This document shows, in pieces, positions 8,819 through 20,200 of a stretch of 64,000 nucleotides of DNA (position 1 is its first letter; each line of letters starts with the position of its first letter). A program made the position numbers and the translations under genes. The stretch comes from Lachnospiraceae bacterium (GTDB taxonomy: Bacteria; Bacillota; Clostridia; Lachnospirales; Lachnospiraceae), in NCBI GenBank assembly GCA_003862155.1, contig QOUV01000007.1, positions 1 to 64,000 of the forward strand, in the 5' to 3' direction. Under the pieces are notes generated by a model, which searched no databases, was not told the DNA's origin, and saw nothing but the letters and a program-made list of their open reading frames with translations.

Positions 8819-9649
8819 ATGGGCACTAAGACAAAATGGGCAGTAATCACAGGCGCCTCGTCCGGCATAGGAGAGGAGTTCGCATACAGATTTTATGACA
8901 TGGGTTATTCACTGGTGCTGATTTCACAAACAAGAGAGAAACTCTCCGCAGTTGAAAAACATCTTCTGAAGAGAAAAAAAAAAGCACCTGAAAGGCGGCA
9001 GGAGATAAAGCTGATCGACGCTGATCTTGGCGAGATGGGGTCTCTTAAGAAGACAAGTCTTGAGATAAAGAAAATATTTCAGATGGAAAAGTTCACAGAA
9101 GATTCAAATCTGCCTGCTATACTAATAAATTGTGCCGGTTTTGGAGCTGTAGGTGAATTCACCGATATTTCGATAGAAAAACAGGAATCCATGATCGATG
9201 TAAATGTCAAGGGATTAGTATATCTGACATACGAGATGCTTCCGATAATGGAGGCAGCAGGCGGCGGAAGGATATTAAATGTCGCAAGCTCAGCGGGATT
9301 TTTCCCGGGTGGACCGTATATGACTATATACTACGCGACAAAGTCTTTTGTGCTGAGCTTTACTAACGGACTTAGGCGTGAGCTTTTTGAAAAAAAGAGT
9401 CCGGTACATATTTCGGCACTGTGCCCAGGACCAGTGAATACGCCTTTTAACGCAAGAGCAAATGTCCGAAATGCCCTGCCGGGAATCAGTGCGAAACGTT
9501 GTGTCAGCGCTGCGATTTCCGGAATGAAACACGACAAGGCAGTCATAGTACCGGGGATTACAATAAAAGCGGCTGAGCTAGGAGCGAAGATTCTACCGGC
9601 AAAAGCTGTTATTCCAATGGTATCACATCAGCAGAAGAAAAAAATTTAA
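8819..9649 (+). CDS. SDR-family oxidoreductase
   Basis: The 276-residue short-chain dehydrogenase has the NAD(P) site TGASSGIGEEFA, an NCAGFGAVGEF segment, catalytic Ser in NVASSAGFFPG and YxxxK in YYATKSF. It resembles the YqjQ/DltE-like classical SDRs that act on lipids or short fatty compounds, and the substrate is unknown. The ATG at 8819 is chosen because AGGTGG sits 8 nt upstream. A GTG at 8807 lies inside that ribosome site. A run of ten A near 8977-8986 is a possible slippage spot. It comes before lepB with a 33-nt gap. Confidence 0.85.
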   Translation: MGTKTKWAVITGASSGIGEEFAYRFYDMGYSLVLISQTREKLSAVEKHLLKRKKKAPERRQEIKLIDADLGEMGSLKKTSLEIKKIFQMEKFTEDSNLPAILINCAGFGAVGEFTDISIEKQESMIDVNVKGLVYLTYEMLPIMEAAGGGRILNVASSAGFFPGGPYMTIYYATKSFVLSFTNGLRRELFEKKSPVHISALCPGPVNTPFNARANVRNALPGISAKRCVSAAISGMKHDKAVIVPGITIKAAELGAKILPAKAVIPMVSHQQKKKI

Positions 9650-9682
9650 AAATATAGTTTTAAACAGAGGAAGGAAAAAAGA

Positions 9683-10369
9683 GTGTCTGAAGATAGAAAT
9701 AAGTTGAATCAAGAGCAGACTAGTGACGAAAAAACGGAAAACGACATAGACAACGAAAAGGTTGAACCAAAAACCAACGTGTTTAAGGAGCTGATGTCGT
9801 GGGTTATGATGGTTGTTATAGTTCTGGCGATAGTCTGGTTTCTGACGAATTATATAATAGTAAATGCCAGCATTCCATCAGGCTCGATGGAGAACACGAT
9901 AATGACAGGGGACAGGCTGATAGGCCAGAGGTTCGCATATTGGTTTAATGACCCGAAGAGGGGCGATATTGTACTTTTTCACTGGCCTGTAGAACCAAAG
10001 ACTATCTATATAAAGAGAGTGATCGGTCTGCCAGGAGAGACAGTAACTATAAAAAAGGGCAGGATCTATATTAACGACAGCACTACTCCATTGAAAGAGG
10101 ATTACCTGAAGGAAAAGTGGGTTAATGAGAATGACGGATTCACATTTCATGTGCCAAATGACAGCTATCTGATGCTTGGAGACAACCGTAACAATTCAGC
10201 CGACAGCAGAGACTGGGCTGAAGAGGCTGTTGAAAAGGGAGTAACCAACAGCACAAAGAAAGCTAAGAAGCTTACCTATGTTAAAAAGAACCAGATAATA
10301 GCGAAAGCCTGGTTCAGATATGTGGGCGGTTTCAAGAACCTTACTAATACAGCAGATTACGACAACTGA
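9683..10369 (+). CDS. lepB: signal peptidase I
   Basis: The 228-residue membrane protease removes signal peptides from Sec-exported proteins. It has an acidic cytoplasmic N-terminus (1-30), one membrane segment (about 38-60), catalytic Ser68 in SIPSGSM, catalytic Lys111 in YIKRVIGLPG, and the conserved GDNRNNSADSRDW near residue 168. The start is GTG with AGGAAGG upstream. The single-anchor form is typical of Gram-positive SipS-type enzymes. The large repeat protein, NlpC/P60 protein and LRR protein in this window are likely clients. Confidence 0.95.
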   Translation: MSEDRNKLNQEQTSDEKTENDIDNEKVEPKTNVFKELMSWVMMVVIVLAIVWFLTNYIIVNASIPSGSMENTIMTGDRLIGQRFAYWFNDPKRGDIVLFHWPVEPKTIYIKRVIGLPGETVTIKKGRIYINDSTTPLKEDYLKEKWVNENDGFTFHVPNDSYLMLGDNRNNSADSRDWAEEAVEKGVTNSTKKAKKLTYVKKNQIIAKAWFRYVGGFKNLTNTADYDN

Positions 10370-10392
10370 TAGAAAACGAAAGAGGCCAATTA

Positions 10393-12135
10393 TTGAAAAA
10401 TATTTTAAAAAACGTTAAAGGATACAGACTGGTATCCATTCTTACGCCCCTTGCGATGCTGCTCGAAGTAGCTATGGAAATGGTACTTCCAGGCCTTATG
10501 GCAAGCATCATCGATGACGGTGTAAACAAAGGAAATATGACAGTTATACTACAGGACGGTGGCTGGATGCTCCTTGTCGCACTGATCGGACTTGCGGCAG
10601 GTGTAGGCGGCGGAGTTTTCGGAGCACAGGCCTCGGCCGGACTTGCCAGAAACCTCAGGGCGGCACAGTTTAGAAAAATTCAGACCTATTCCTTTGAAAA
10701 TATAGATAAATTTGAGAGTTCATCGCTTATCACAAGACTTACGACAGATGTGACAAACGTACAGAATGCCTATATGATGACACTTCGAATGGGAATGAGG
10801 GCGCCGGCATCTATGGCAGTCGCACTTATAATGTCATTTATTGTAAGCCCGAGGATGGCGATCATCTATGTATATGCACTGTTATTCCTTGCGGTAATTC
10901 TTATAGTTATAATGCCTGTAGCTAACCGCATGTTCCAGAGAGTTTTCAAGAAATACGATGCACTAAACGAGAGTGTAGAGGAAAATGTCTCTGCAATCCG
11001 TGTAGTTAAGGCCTATGTCCGTGAAAAGTTCGAAAATGAGAAGTTTAAGAAAAAGAGCGGAGATATTTACAAGAACTTCCTTAAAGTAGAGAAGCTGATG
11101 ACATTTATTATGCCTGTAATGATGGGAACAGTGTATGTGGTTATCCTTCTTCTGTCATGGAATGGAGCAAAGCTGATCATCGGCGGAGATCTGACGACAG
11201 GACAGCTGGTCCAGATCCTCACCTACTGCATGAGCATACTGATGAGTCTTATGATGTTCGCGATGGTCGCAATGATGATTCTGATGAGCGAAGCATCAGT
11301 TGAGAGAATCAGCGAGGTTCTCGATGAGGAGCCGGCTATTAAGAATCCAGAGAATCCAGTAATGGAGATCAGGGACGGCAGCATAGACTTCGACCATGTA
11401 AATTTCTCATACTTAAAAAATGACAACTATATTTTAAATGATATAGATCTGCATATAAAGAGCGGAGAAACCATTGGAGTTATCGGTGGGACCGGAAGCT
11501 CTAAAACCAGCCTCGTAAATCTGATAAGCAGGTTGTATGATGTATCAACCGGTGACGTAAAAGTGGGCGGAGTCGATGTCAGAAAGTACGATGTTCAGAA
11601 GCTGAGAGACGCAGTATCAGTTGTACTCCAGCAGAATATGCTTTTCTCCGGGACTATTTACGACAATCTAAGATGGGGCGATAAGAATGCCACGGACGAA
11701 GAGTGCAGGAGAGCTGCACATCTGGCTTGTGCGGATGAATTTATTGACAGATTCCCAGACGGCTACAACACCAGAATATCCCAGGGCGGAACAAACGTAT
11801 CAGGCGGACAGAGACAGAGGCTCTGTATTGCAAGAGCGCTTCTAAAGAAGCCTAAAGTCCTGATTCTTGATGACTCTACAAGTGCAGTCGATACAACGAC
11901 CGACGCAAATATCAGAAGAGCCTTCAGAGAGGAAATCCCGGGAACTACAAAGATTATCATTGCGCAGAGAATCAGCTCGGTAAAGGATGCAGACAGGATA
12001 GTCGTAATGGACGAAGGCCATATTGATGGAATCGGAACACACGACGAACTCCTTAAGACAAATGCGATCTACAGGGATGTGTATGACTCACAGGCCAGCG
12101 GATCGGGAGACTTTGATGAAAAGGAGGAAGCCTGA
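10393..12135 (+). CDS. ABC exporter half-transporter A (degenerate nucleotide site)
   Basis: The 580-residue protein has six predicted membrane helices (about 15-315) and a C-terminal nucleotide-binding domain. Walker A is GGTGSSKTS, the signature is VSGGQRQR and Walker B is VLILDDSTSAVD. The catalytic Glu after Walker B is Asp, and the H-loop His is Gln (IIIAQRIS). This pattern marks the non-canonical partner of heterodimeric exporters of the TM287/288 and BmrCD type. The start is TTG with AGAGG upstream. Its stop overlaps the next start by 1 nt (TGATG), so the two halves are co-translated. Substrate is unknown; multidrug export is the common family role. Confidence 0.9.
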   Translation: MKNILKNVKGYRLVSILTPLAMLLEVAMEMVLPGLMASIIDDGVNKGNMTVILQDGGWMLLVALIGLAAGVGGGVFGAQASAGLARNLRAAQFRKIQTYSFENIDKFESSSLITRLTTDVTNVQNAYMMTLRMGMRAPASMAVALIMSFIVSPRMAIIYVYALLFLAVILIVIMPVANRMFQRVFKKYDALNESVEENVSAIRVVKAYVREKFENEKFKKKSGDIYKNFLKVEKLMTFIMPVMMGTVYVVILLLSWNGAKLIIGGDLTTGQLVQILTYCMSILMSLMMFAMVAMMILMSEASVERISEVLDEEPAIKNPENPVMEIRDGSIDFDHVNFSYLKNDNYILNDIDLHIKSGETIGVIGGTGSSKTSLVNLISRLYDVSTGDVKVGGVDVRKYDVQKLRDAVSVVLQQNMLFSGTIYDNLRWGDKNATDEECRRAAHLACADEFIDRFPDGYNTRISQGGTNVSGGQRQRLCIARALLKKPKVLILDDSTSAVDTTTDANIRRAFREEIPGTTKIIIAQRISSVKDADRIVVMDEGHIDGIGTHDELLKTNAIYRDVYDSQASGSGDFDEKEEA

Positions 12136-14036
12136 TGCCTAGACCAGGAAGCAGAGGCAGAGCCTCAAAAGAAGATAGAAAAAAAGCTATGAAAACGCTG
12201 AAAAGGCTGTTTAAAGACCTTTTCAAGAATTACCCTGTACAGCTTATCATGGTGGTAATTTTTATCATTATAAGCGTATTAGCTAATGTTCAGGGAACAC
12301 TTTTCATGCAGACTCTGATAGACAACTACATCACTCCAATGCTTAAGTCAAAAAGTCATAACTTCGACCCGCTGCTCGGAGCGATAAGAAGAGTTGCAGC
12401 ATTCTATATTATTGGTATCATGGCTACGTATGCATACAATTTTATAATGATATACGTAAACCAGGGAATGCTTAAAAAAATGCGTGATGCGATGTTTACG
12501 CATATGGAGACGCTGCCAATCCGATATTTTGATACGCATGCTCACGGCGATATCATGAGCTGTTATACAAATGATATTGATACGCTGCGCCAGATGATAA
12601 GCCAGTCGATACCGATGATAATTCAGGCATCGTTTACGATCATTACAGTGCTTATCTCGATGATCTACCTATCGCCAATTCTTACACTTTTGACTCTCGC
12701 AATGACAGTAGTCATGATATTTGTGACAGGAAAGGCAGCGAGCCTATCGGGCAGATTCTATACACAGCAGCAGTCAGACCTTGGCGCACTGAATGGTCAG
12801 ATCGAAGAGATCATGAAGGGCGAGAAAGTTGTAAAAGTATTCAACCACGAGAAAGAGGCAACTGCAGATTTCGACAAGTTAAACGATGCACTGTACAAGA
12901 GCGCGGCGAATGCGAACAGTTACGCAAATATTCTAGGCCCTATAAATAATCAGCTCGGAAACGTAAGCTATGTGCTTGTAGCTGTAGCTGGCGGCGGAAT
13001 GGCTATATCCGGGTTCGGAGGTATAACGCTTGGAAAACTTGCAAGCTTCCTGTCGTTCAACAGAAGCTTCAATATGCCGATCTCACAGGTCAGCCAGCAG
13101 CTGAACTTCATAGTAATAGCTGCAGCCGGAGCCAGACGTATCTATGCTCTGCTTGACGAAGAACCGGAGCACGACGACGGCTACGTTACACTTGTAAATA
13201 CTAAAGAGGAGAATGGCAGACTCGTTGAGACGAAGGAGAGGACAGAGCAGTGGGCCTGGAGACACGAACATCAGGCAGACCACACTGTTGATTACAAGAA
13301 ACTCACCGGAAATGTAGTAATGGATCATGTGGATTTCGGGTATGCTCCGAATAAGCAGGTCCTCTACGATATAACTCTCTATGCCGAGCCTGGCCAGAAG
13401 GTCGCATTTGTCGGTGCTACCGGAGCTGGAAAGACGACGATCACGAACCTGATCAATCGGTTCTACGATGTAGAGGATGGAAAGATCCGCTACGACGGAA
13501 TAAATATAAATAAGATAAAAAAACCAGACTTAAGAAGATCGCTTGGCATAGTTCTTCAGGATACACATCTTTTCACGGGAACTGTAGCCGACAATATCCG
13601 CTACGGAAAGCTTGAAGCTACTGATGAGGAAGTAAAGGCGGCTGCTAAGCTGGCAAATGCTGATGGTTTTATCAGACATCTGAAAGATGGCTATAATACG
13701 GTGCTAAAGGGAGACGGCGCCAATTTGTCAGCAGGCCAGCGGCAGCTTTTAGCAATAGCCAGAGCGGCCATAGCCAATCCACCAGTGCTGATCCTTGATG
13801 AAGCTACTTCATCTATCGATACCAGAACAGAGAAAATAGTCCAGGATGGAATGGACAAGCTGATGGCAGGAAGGACCACCTTCGTAATAGCCCACAGGCT
13901 TTCGACAATCAGAAACTCCGATGTCATCATGGTACTCGACCAGGGACATATCATCGAGCGCGGAAGCCACGAAGAACTGATGGCGAAGAAGGGCAAGTAC
14001 TACCAGCTCTACACAGGCAAAATTGTGAACGCATAA
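12135..14036 (+). CDS. ABC exporter half-transporter B (canonical ATPase site)
   Basis: The 633-residue partner has a basic N-terminal tail (RPGSRGRASKEDRKK), six membrane helices, and an intact nucleotide-binding domain: VGATGAGKTT, LSAGQRQL, VLILDEATSSID and IAHRLS. About 40 extra residues lie between membrane and ATPase domains (VTLVNTKEENGRLVETKERT). With the degenerate half encoded just upstream it should form a heterodimer with one working and one degenerate ATP site. A terminator follows 18 nt later. Confidence 0.92.
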   Translation: MPRPGSRGRASKEDRKKAMKTLKRLFKDLFKNYPVQLIMVVIFIIISVLANVQGTLFMQTLIDNYITPMLKSKSHNFDPLLGAIRRVAAFYIIGIMATYAYNFIMIYVNQGMLKKMRDAMFTHMETLPIRYFDTHAHGDIMSCYTNDIDTLRQMISQSIPMIIQASFTIITVLISMIYLSPILTLLTLAMTVVMIFVTGKAASLSGRFYTQQQSDLGALNGQIEEIMKGEKVVKVFNHEKEATADFDKLNDALYKSAANANSYANILGPINNQLGNVSYVLVAVAGGGMAISGFGGITLGKLASFLSFNRSFNMPISQVSQQLNFIVIAAAGARRIYALLDEEPEHDDGYVTLVNTKEENGRLVETKERTEQWAWRHEHQADHTVDYKKLTGNVVMDHVDFGYAPNKQVLYDITLYAEPGQKVAFVGATGAGKTTITNLINRFYDVEDGKIRYDGININKIKKPDLRRSLGIVLQDTHLFTGTVADNIRYGKLEATDEEVKAAAKLANADGFIRHLKDGYNTVLKGDGANLSAGQRQLLAIARAAIANPPVLILDEATSSIDTRTEKIVQDGMDKLMAGRTTFVIAHRLSTIRNSDVIMVLDQGHIIERGSHEELMAKKGKYYQLYTGKIVNA

Positions 14037-14053
14037 TATTTTCATATCATAAT

Positions 14054-14083
14054 AAAAAAAGGTGTCGCAGGACACCTTTTTTT
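14054..14083 (+). terminator. rho-independent terminator after ABC exporter
   Basis: A seven-A run, GGTGTC/GACACC stem with a GCAG loop and seven T make a near-symmetric, bidirectional-looking intrinsic terminator. Confidence 0.92.
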
Positions 14084-14168
14084 AGTGGAAAAATGAGTTA
14101 ATTAAAAAAAACGTCGCATAATTGTGGAAAGAATGGTAAACTATTTATAAAGTTCGCCGACATAAATA

Positions 14169-14188
14169 TTAGACATAGTCTAACTATG
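14169..14188. repeat. two overlapping dyads upstream of the giant surface gene
   Basis: TTAGAC-ATA-GTCTAA (14169-14183) and CATAG-TCTAA-CTATG (14174-14188) overlap and cannot both form at once. They lie about 100 bp before the start of the surface protein and may be an operator or leader hairpin. I see no convincing -35/-10 pair here. Confidence 0.5.
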
Positions 14189-14283
14189 CCCAAATGAAAG
14201 ACAGGGCAGACCGAATAGATACGAACAAATGAGGACTGCAGAATATAAAACTAAAACCACAATAGTAAGAGTGGAGGCAATGA

Positions 14284-17200
14284 ATGGAAACTAAAAGACT
14301 TCTGAAGAGAATTGCAGCTGTTACGATGGCGGCTCTGACCGTTATGACATCGTCCAATATAGATGTAAATCTTCTGACTGCAAATGCTGCCGAGAAAGTA
14401 GAGCAGCCTGCGGCGCAGAGCACCGAACAGACGACATCCGAAAATAAGACGACAGACACAGACAGCAAATCGGATGCCGCAACAAAACGTTCATTCACTA
14501 CAGACGAAAGCCTTCAGAGAGCAGTGGCAGATGCGGGTTTTACAATAGATGTAAAGACTGACAAAGTGACATCTGCAGTTCTTAAAGATGGTGAGACTCA
14601 GCTTACACTCGGAAAAGACTTCACAGCAGATGCAAAGCGTACCGGTGTGAAAAATGTTGAATCGAAATACAACTATATTTATACAATCACGATAAACGGC
14701 ACTGGTGAATTTGAAGGAACAGCAAAAAGAGAAAACGTAGAGCAGATTTCTGATATCGCTCCAGACGGTACAGAGGATAATTCTGCCAAGAAGCAGGAAA
14801 CTAAGAAAACTACAGTTTCGAAGAAATCAGCACCAGTAAAGAAATCATCTGTTCGGAAAAACGCGCCAGTACTGAAAGCTGCCAGTACTACAGAGACGGA
14901 AGATCCGAATAAAGTTTTTCAGGCGACAGTTACTAGTGTCACTACAGACAAATACTTGAGATATGACACAGGAGAGGGATGGGTATTTTATTTCAATCAG
15001 AGATTTGTAAACTATGATCCTGAGGGTAAGAAGCAGGTAGCAAGATTTGGTGACGGAACCAGGTTGAATAATGGAGTGACCGTATACTACAAAGATGAAA
15101 AAGGAGAAGAACCACTTAATGGTGGAGGTGACGATTACTCTATCGAATATGGCGAAAACACAGAAGCTGGAGAGAGTTCAGGAACATTTACTGTTACATC
15201 AAATCTGGTTGGTGGCAGCTATTTTTCAACACGGACAGACGATATTGCCAGTAAGCCTTATGCTAAAAAAATCACCGTAAGTTTCAGGATTCTGAATTCA
15301 ATTCTTAAGGGATCATCTGGAGAGGGGTTAAAACTAATCTATAACGGGCAGGAACATAATGTAGAAAGAACTTCAAATGGAAACGGTAAGGCAGAAGGAG
15401 AATTTGTATATAACGGAAATAAGGTAAGACCTGAGATAAAATATAGAAATGGTACCAGTAATTCCGGAGAGCCAATTTGGGCAACTCTAAGCGAAGCAAA
15501 TCAGAAAATAAAAATTGAATATACATATGATAACAAAACCGGAACAGCATTGATTCAGACGTCAATTCCAAGTGAAGGGGAAACATACGAAAAAGTAAAT
15601 ATAAAATATACGATCAGCGCAAGATCAATAACTGATAACTATAATACTGATATAAATTCGACAACAGGCATTACTATACAGTTGAGTAACGCAGATGACC
15701 TGACTTACGATGGGACTTCTAAGGAACCAAAAGTAACAGTAACTGAAAAAGGCGAATCTTCAGATAAAGATGGAACAAAAACATCGCACACTCTTACAGA
15801 GGGTACAGATTATACAGTTACTTATCAGAATAATACAAATGCAGGAACAGCGGATGTCGTTGTTTCGGCCGTTGAGAACAGCAACTATACAGGTTCCGCT
15901 ACAGTACCTTTCACTATAAAACCAAAGGAAGCAGTTTCAGGGGATATCATAACTGACGAAAGTAAAAAAGATGAAGGCAAATTATATATCACTGGACTTG
16001 ATTCCAAGTACACAGGCTCCGAATTAAAACCTGTTCCTACAATTAAATACTACGTTCGGAAAAAGGGTGATGACTACGATGTCCTTACACTCGAGCAGGG
16101 AAAGGACTTTGAAGTAACAAGCTGGACTAATAATACGAATATTGCCGGAAGTGACGCTCAGAACCTTCCTACAGCTCATATTTGCTTCAAAGGAAACTAT
16201 ACGGGAGAAATAGATCAAACGTTCTCTATTACATTGTACGATCTCTCGAGCGCTGGTACGAAGGTAACTGTAAACAGTTCTTCAGAAAAAGAAGTAAAAA
16301 ATACAAGAACCGGTACGGGAGAGGTTGATTTTAAGGATTATACGATAGATTACAGTCCTATAAAATCTGAACTACCAGTTATCCAGATCAAGGATTCAAA
16401 CAATAGAACTCTGTCATGCGATAAGTACAATAAGAAGGGGGATGGAGACTATAGTATAGCTGAAGAACCGACGTGGGCAGGCTCAGGTACAAAGCAGGAA
16501 TGGCCAAGTGTTGGAGACTGGAATTTGACCATAACTGGCGAAGGTAACTATTCAGGAACAATCACGGTAAAGTTCCATGTGAGTCCGTTAGACTTATCAA
16601 AATCAGTTTCCAGTGGAAAATTAAAGATAGTAAATCAGGGATTTGATTCAAATGGTAAGGCGTATGTAGAGTTTTCCTATAAAAATACCGTTTCGGAATA
16701 TGGAAAAACGATTCCATATGAAACTGAGGAAAATATCAAAGCTACTAAAGAAGTTAAGACAGGAGACACAACTGAAACTGTAACCAATTTTACAATTGAT
16801 CCAGACACAAATGAAGGGCTGAAAGCCTCAAAAAACATCACACTGACTCTGCACGGTAAGGGAAACTACACAGGCAATCTGGCAGTGGATGGCTTTAAAA
16901 ATGGTCTGAACCTGGCCGATGCTGCGATGACAAAAGATGAGAATACGCTTAATAACGCGCAAATTCGAATCAGAGAATTTGATCCGTTTACAGGAGCAGA
17001 GTTGACACCATCCAGCAATGGCGTTATAGCTATGCCTTATTACGGGGACGATATAATACCACAGTTTATTGTGCAAATCAAAGAAGTAAATCAAGAAGGT
17101 GGCAAAACAACTACAACGTGGAAAAGATTAGATTCAGAATGGTTTAAATCAAGTGATGTATCAAAACAAACAAATGTAGGCTCGACTTATGTCTACCGCG

Positions 17201-20200
17201 GAACGATTACTCTGTCTGCCATAGAAAGTGATCAGAATACTAAAGTTTATGGAGAAAAGACGGTTCAGTTTTATGTAGAGCAGCACAGCCTTTCTCAAAC
17301 CGATAGTGACGGAAATGTTAATAAAAATATACTCTCGAGTGATATAAAGGCAAATGCTTCAAAAATAGCAAGTAAGACAAATCTGGACGACATTGGAAAT
17401 GGACTTGAACTTACACTGGAGCCTGAGAATGCAAACAAATATATTTACATTCCGGAAGATTCGAGCAATGATCCTAAAGTCCATACTTCAGATGTATTTA
17501 ATGAAACAAAGGCAGGAGATGCACTGGCTTATTGGAGAACCCCAACTATAAGCGACAATAAGCTCAAATATAATACAGACTTTACAGTCGATTTCCAAAG
17601 GAATGCAGATGGAAGACCAATAAATGTAGGAACGATTATTGCAACGGGGCGTGGAAATTATGCCCATGATGTCATTATCAAGTTAGGACAGGATGATCTG
17701 AGTAATGATGACTTTTTTATCAGGTACAATGCCACAGACTATACAGATAATCCGGCTGTTCTACCTGGCATTGATTTTGATGGGAATGAACATTGGCCAT
17801 CAGTTCAGCTTTGGAGAAAACAGGTTGCAGGACAGCAGAGCCCTACACAGCTTAAAGAAGGAATAGACTACCGTGTAGCATACATAAATCCTAATGGAGA
17901 GATGACGGATGCAAAAGGGTATCTGATAAATAATGACGGAGAATATGTAGATCTAAATAATAATAAAATAAACACATACGGATATACTGCTATAGATGAA
18001 TATGGAAACCTTCTAAAAGATGGTAAATACATTGGTTCAGATGGATATGAGATAAATGATAGTGATGTGACTCTTAATAAAAAGGATGGTAATCTTTACA
18101 AGGGAGACACAAAAGTCGATAATGCCAAATTAGTGAAGAGTATTCATGGCTTCAGACAGGCTGGAAGTTATACGATACAGCTGATCGGCACAGCAACCGG
18201 ATCGGCTGATAAAGATAAAACGGCAACAACGACAGACACAAAATCAAGTGACACAGCACAAACAGGTACTGATACAGGATCAAAATCAGGTGATACAGCG
18301 ACAAAGACCGATGATTCACAGAGTATGTACTTTGGTACGAGAACTGTCACTTATACAATAGCAGCTAGCACAACTCCTCTTACTGCTACGTTCACTCAAA
18401 ATGGAATAGTAAACTATAATTATAGTAGTGACGAGAAAAAAAATAATACATTAAAGCCAGATTTCGCTTACGAAGAAGAGAAGGAAGAAGTACCAGACGG
18501 TGCAATTCGTTTAAATGTATGGGCTCAGGGTGTAGCACAGCCTCTCGTAAGAAGCACTGATGGCGTTACAGGAGACTATACTGTAAGATCTGATGATAAT
18601 CTCACAGAACCAGGCCAGAAGATGGTATACATAACTGGAATCAACAAGTACGCTGGTCAGTCAATCACGACTTCGTACAATGTTGTAGTTAATATGAGTG
18701 AAATAGGCAGATCAGACGGAATGCTGAAAGCTACACCTGATTTGTCTAAAGAAGAGGCTGATGAGAAGACACTGTATTACGATGGCGGTACGACTCTTAA
18801 AACCGGCAAAAGACAACCATTCAGTCAATATGTGACGATTAAGACTGATGGCGGCAATGGAAACATTGTTGATGATTCGAATTATACAGTAAGTATTGAT
18901 GGTCAGGATGACTCGATAACTAATCTGTACTCTGCGGGATCTCATTATATCGATTATATAGGAAAGGGAGCATATCAGGGTTCTTATAGACGCAATATTA
19001 ACGTCGTAGTCACTAGGGCCAATTTGCTCTGGACCGGAGACAGCACGACGAAGGGCAATGGCACTACAAGCGTAACTCTTCCTTGGAAAAACGATGGTTA
19101 CAAGCTTGGACAAGGTGCACTGTCACTTTATAAAAGTGTAAATGGTACGGTAGAAAGTGTAAAGCTCACAGACACAGACATAATTACAGTAGATGGAAAA
19201 CAGAGTAAACAGAAAAACAGTGATGGAACGGTATCAGAAGATCTGCTGCAAAAAGCCTGGAAAGAAATTGGAACTCATACAGTAACGATCAAAGGGCCGC
19301 TGGGATCTGATGATTTCACAACGCTGACATTTACTATCCTCTACGATCTGTCCAAAGTTGATATCAATTTAGGCAAAGAGAAAAGCACTCCGTACAACGG
19401 GACAGATGTATACTTTGACAGTGATAATAATAAGATAGACTTAAGCCAGATAAAGGTTGCTTCAGGAAGCCAGCACCTTAATTATGACACAGATTATGGA
19501 ATCGAGAGAAAATACACTGCTGGAAATGACAGCAAAGCAACTGACTTTAAGAATGCTGGAACAATCGAAGTCTCTCTGACAGAAAAAACTGGAAAAAGTA
19601 TGTACTTCGATGAGAACACCAAACCTACAGCCTCCTACACTATTTCAAGGCTTATGGATGGCGACAAGTATTTCGACATCAGTCAAAAGCCGATTACACA
19701 TCTGACATATAATGGGCAGAGACAGGAGCCAAAAGAGAGCGATTTTGATGAAAAGGTAAGCTACAGTTCAGCTGTATTTACTGATAAATTAAAATATGGC
19801 ACGGATTATACTGTAAAATACGATTCAGACAGCACAAATGCTGGAAGCAAGTCTGTTACTATTACAGGAATAGGGAACTATGGCGGATCTAAGACAATAA
19901 AGGACGCCTATGAAATAGATAAAGCTGATCTCAGCACAATAGATGCTAAAAATATACATATTCCAGATCAGTACTTTGCGGGAGCAGAGAATGCAATTAC
20001 ACCAAAAACTCTTACAATTGATGGGATAACAGGTACTCTTGACTTCAGCACGGACTATAATATTTCAAATCCAAGGAATAATAATGTTCTGGGAACAGCT
20101 ACGATCAACATTAATGGTACCGGGGATAATTTTACAGGTACTGCTTCAAATGTGACGTTCCAGATAGTAAAGCTAGATCTTAGTTCAGAAACAGTAAAAA

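Noticed and set aside
14101-14283. Riboswitch (for example c-di-GMP type) in the leader of the giant surface gene
   Set aside because: I looked for GEMM-type conserved bases and found only the two short overlapping dyads.
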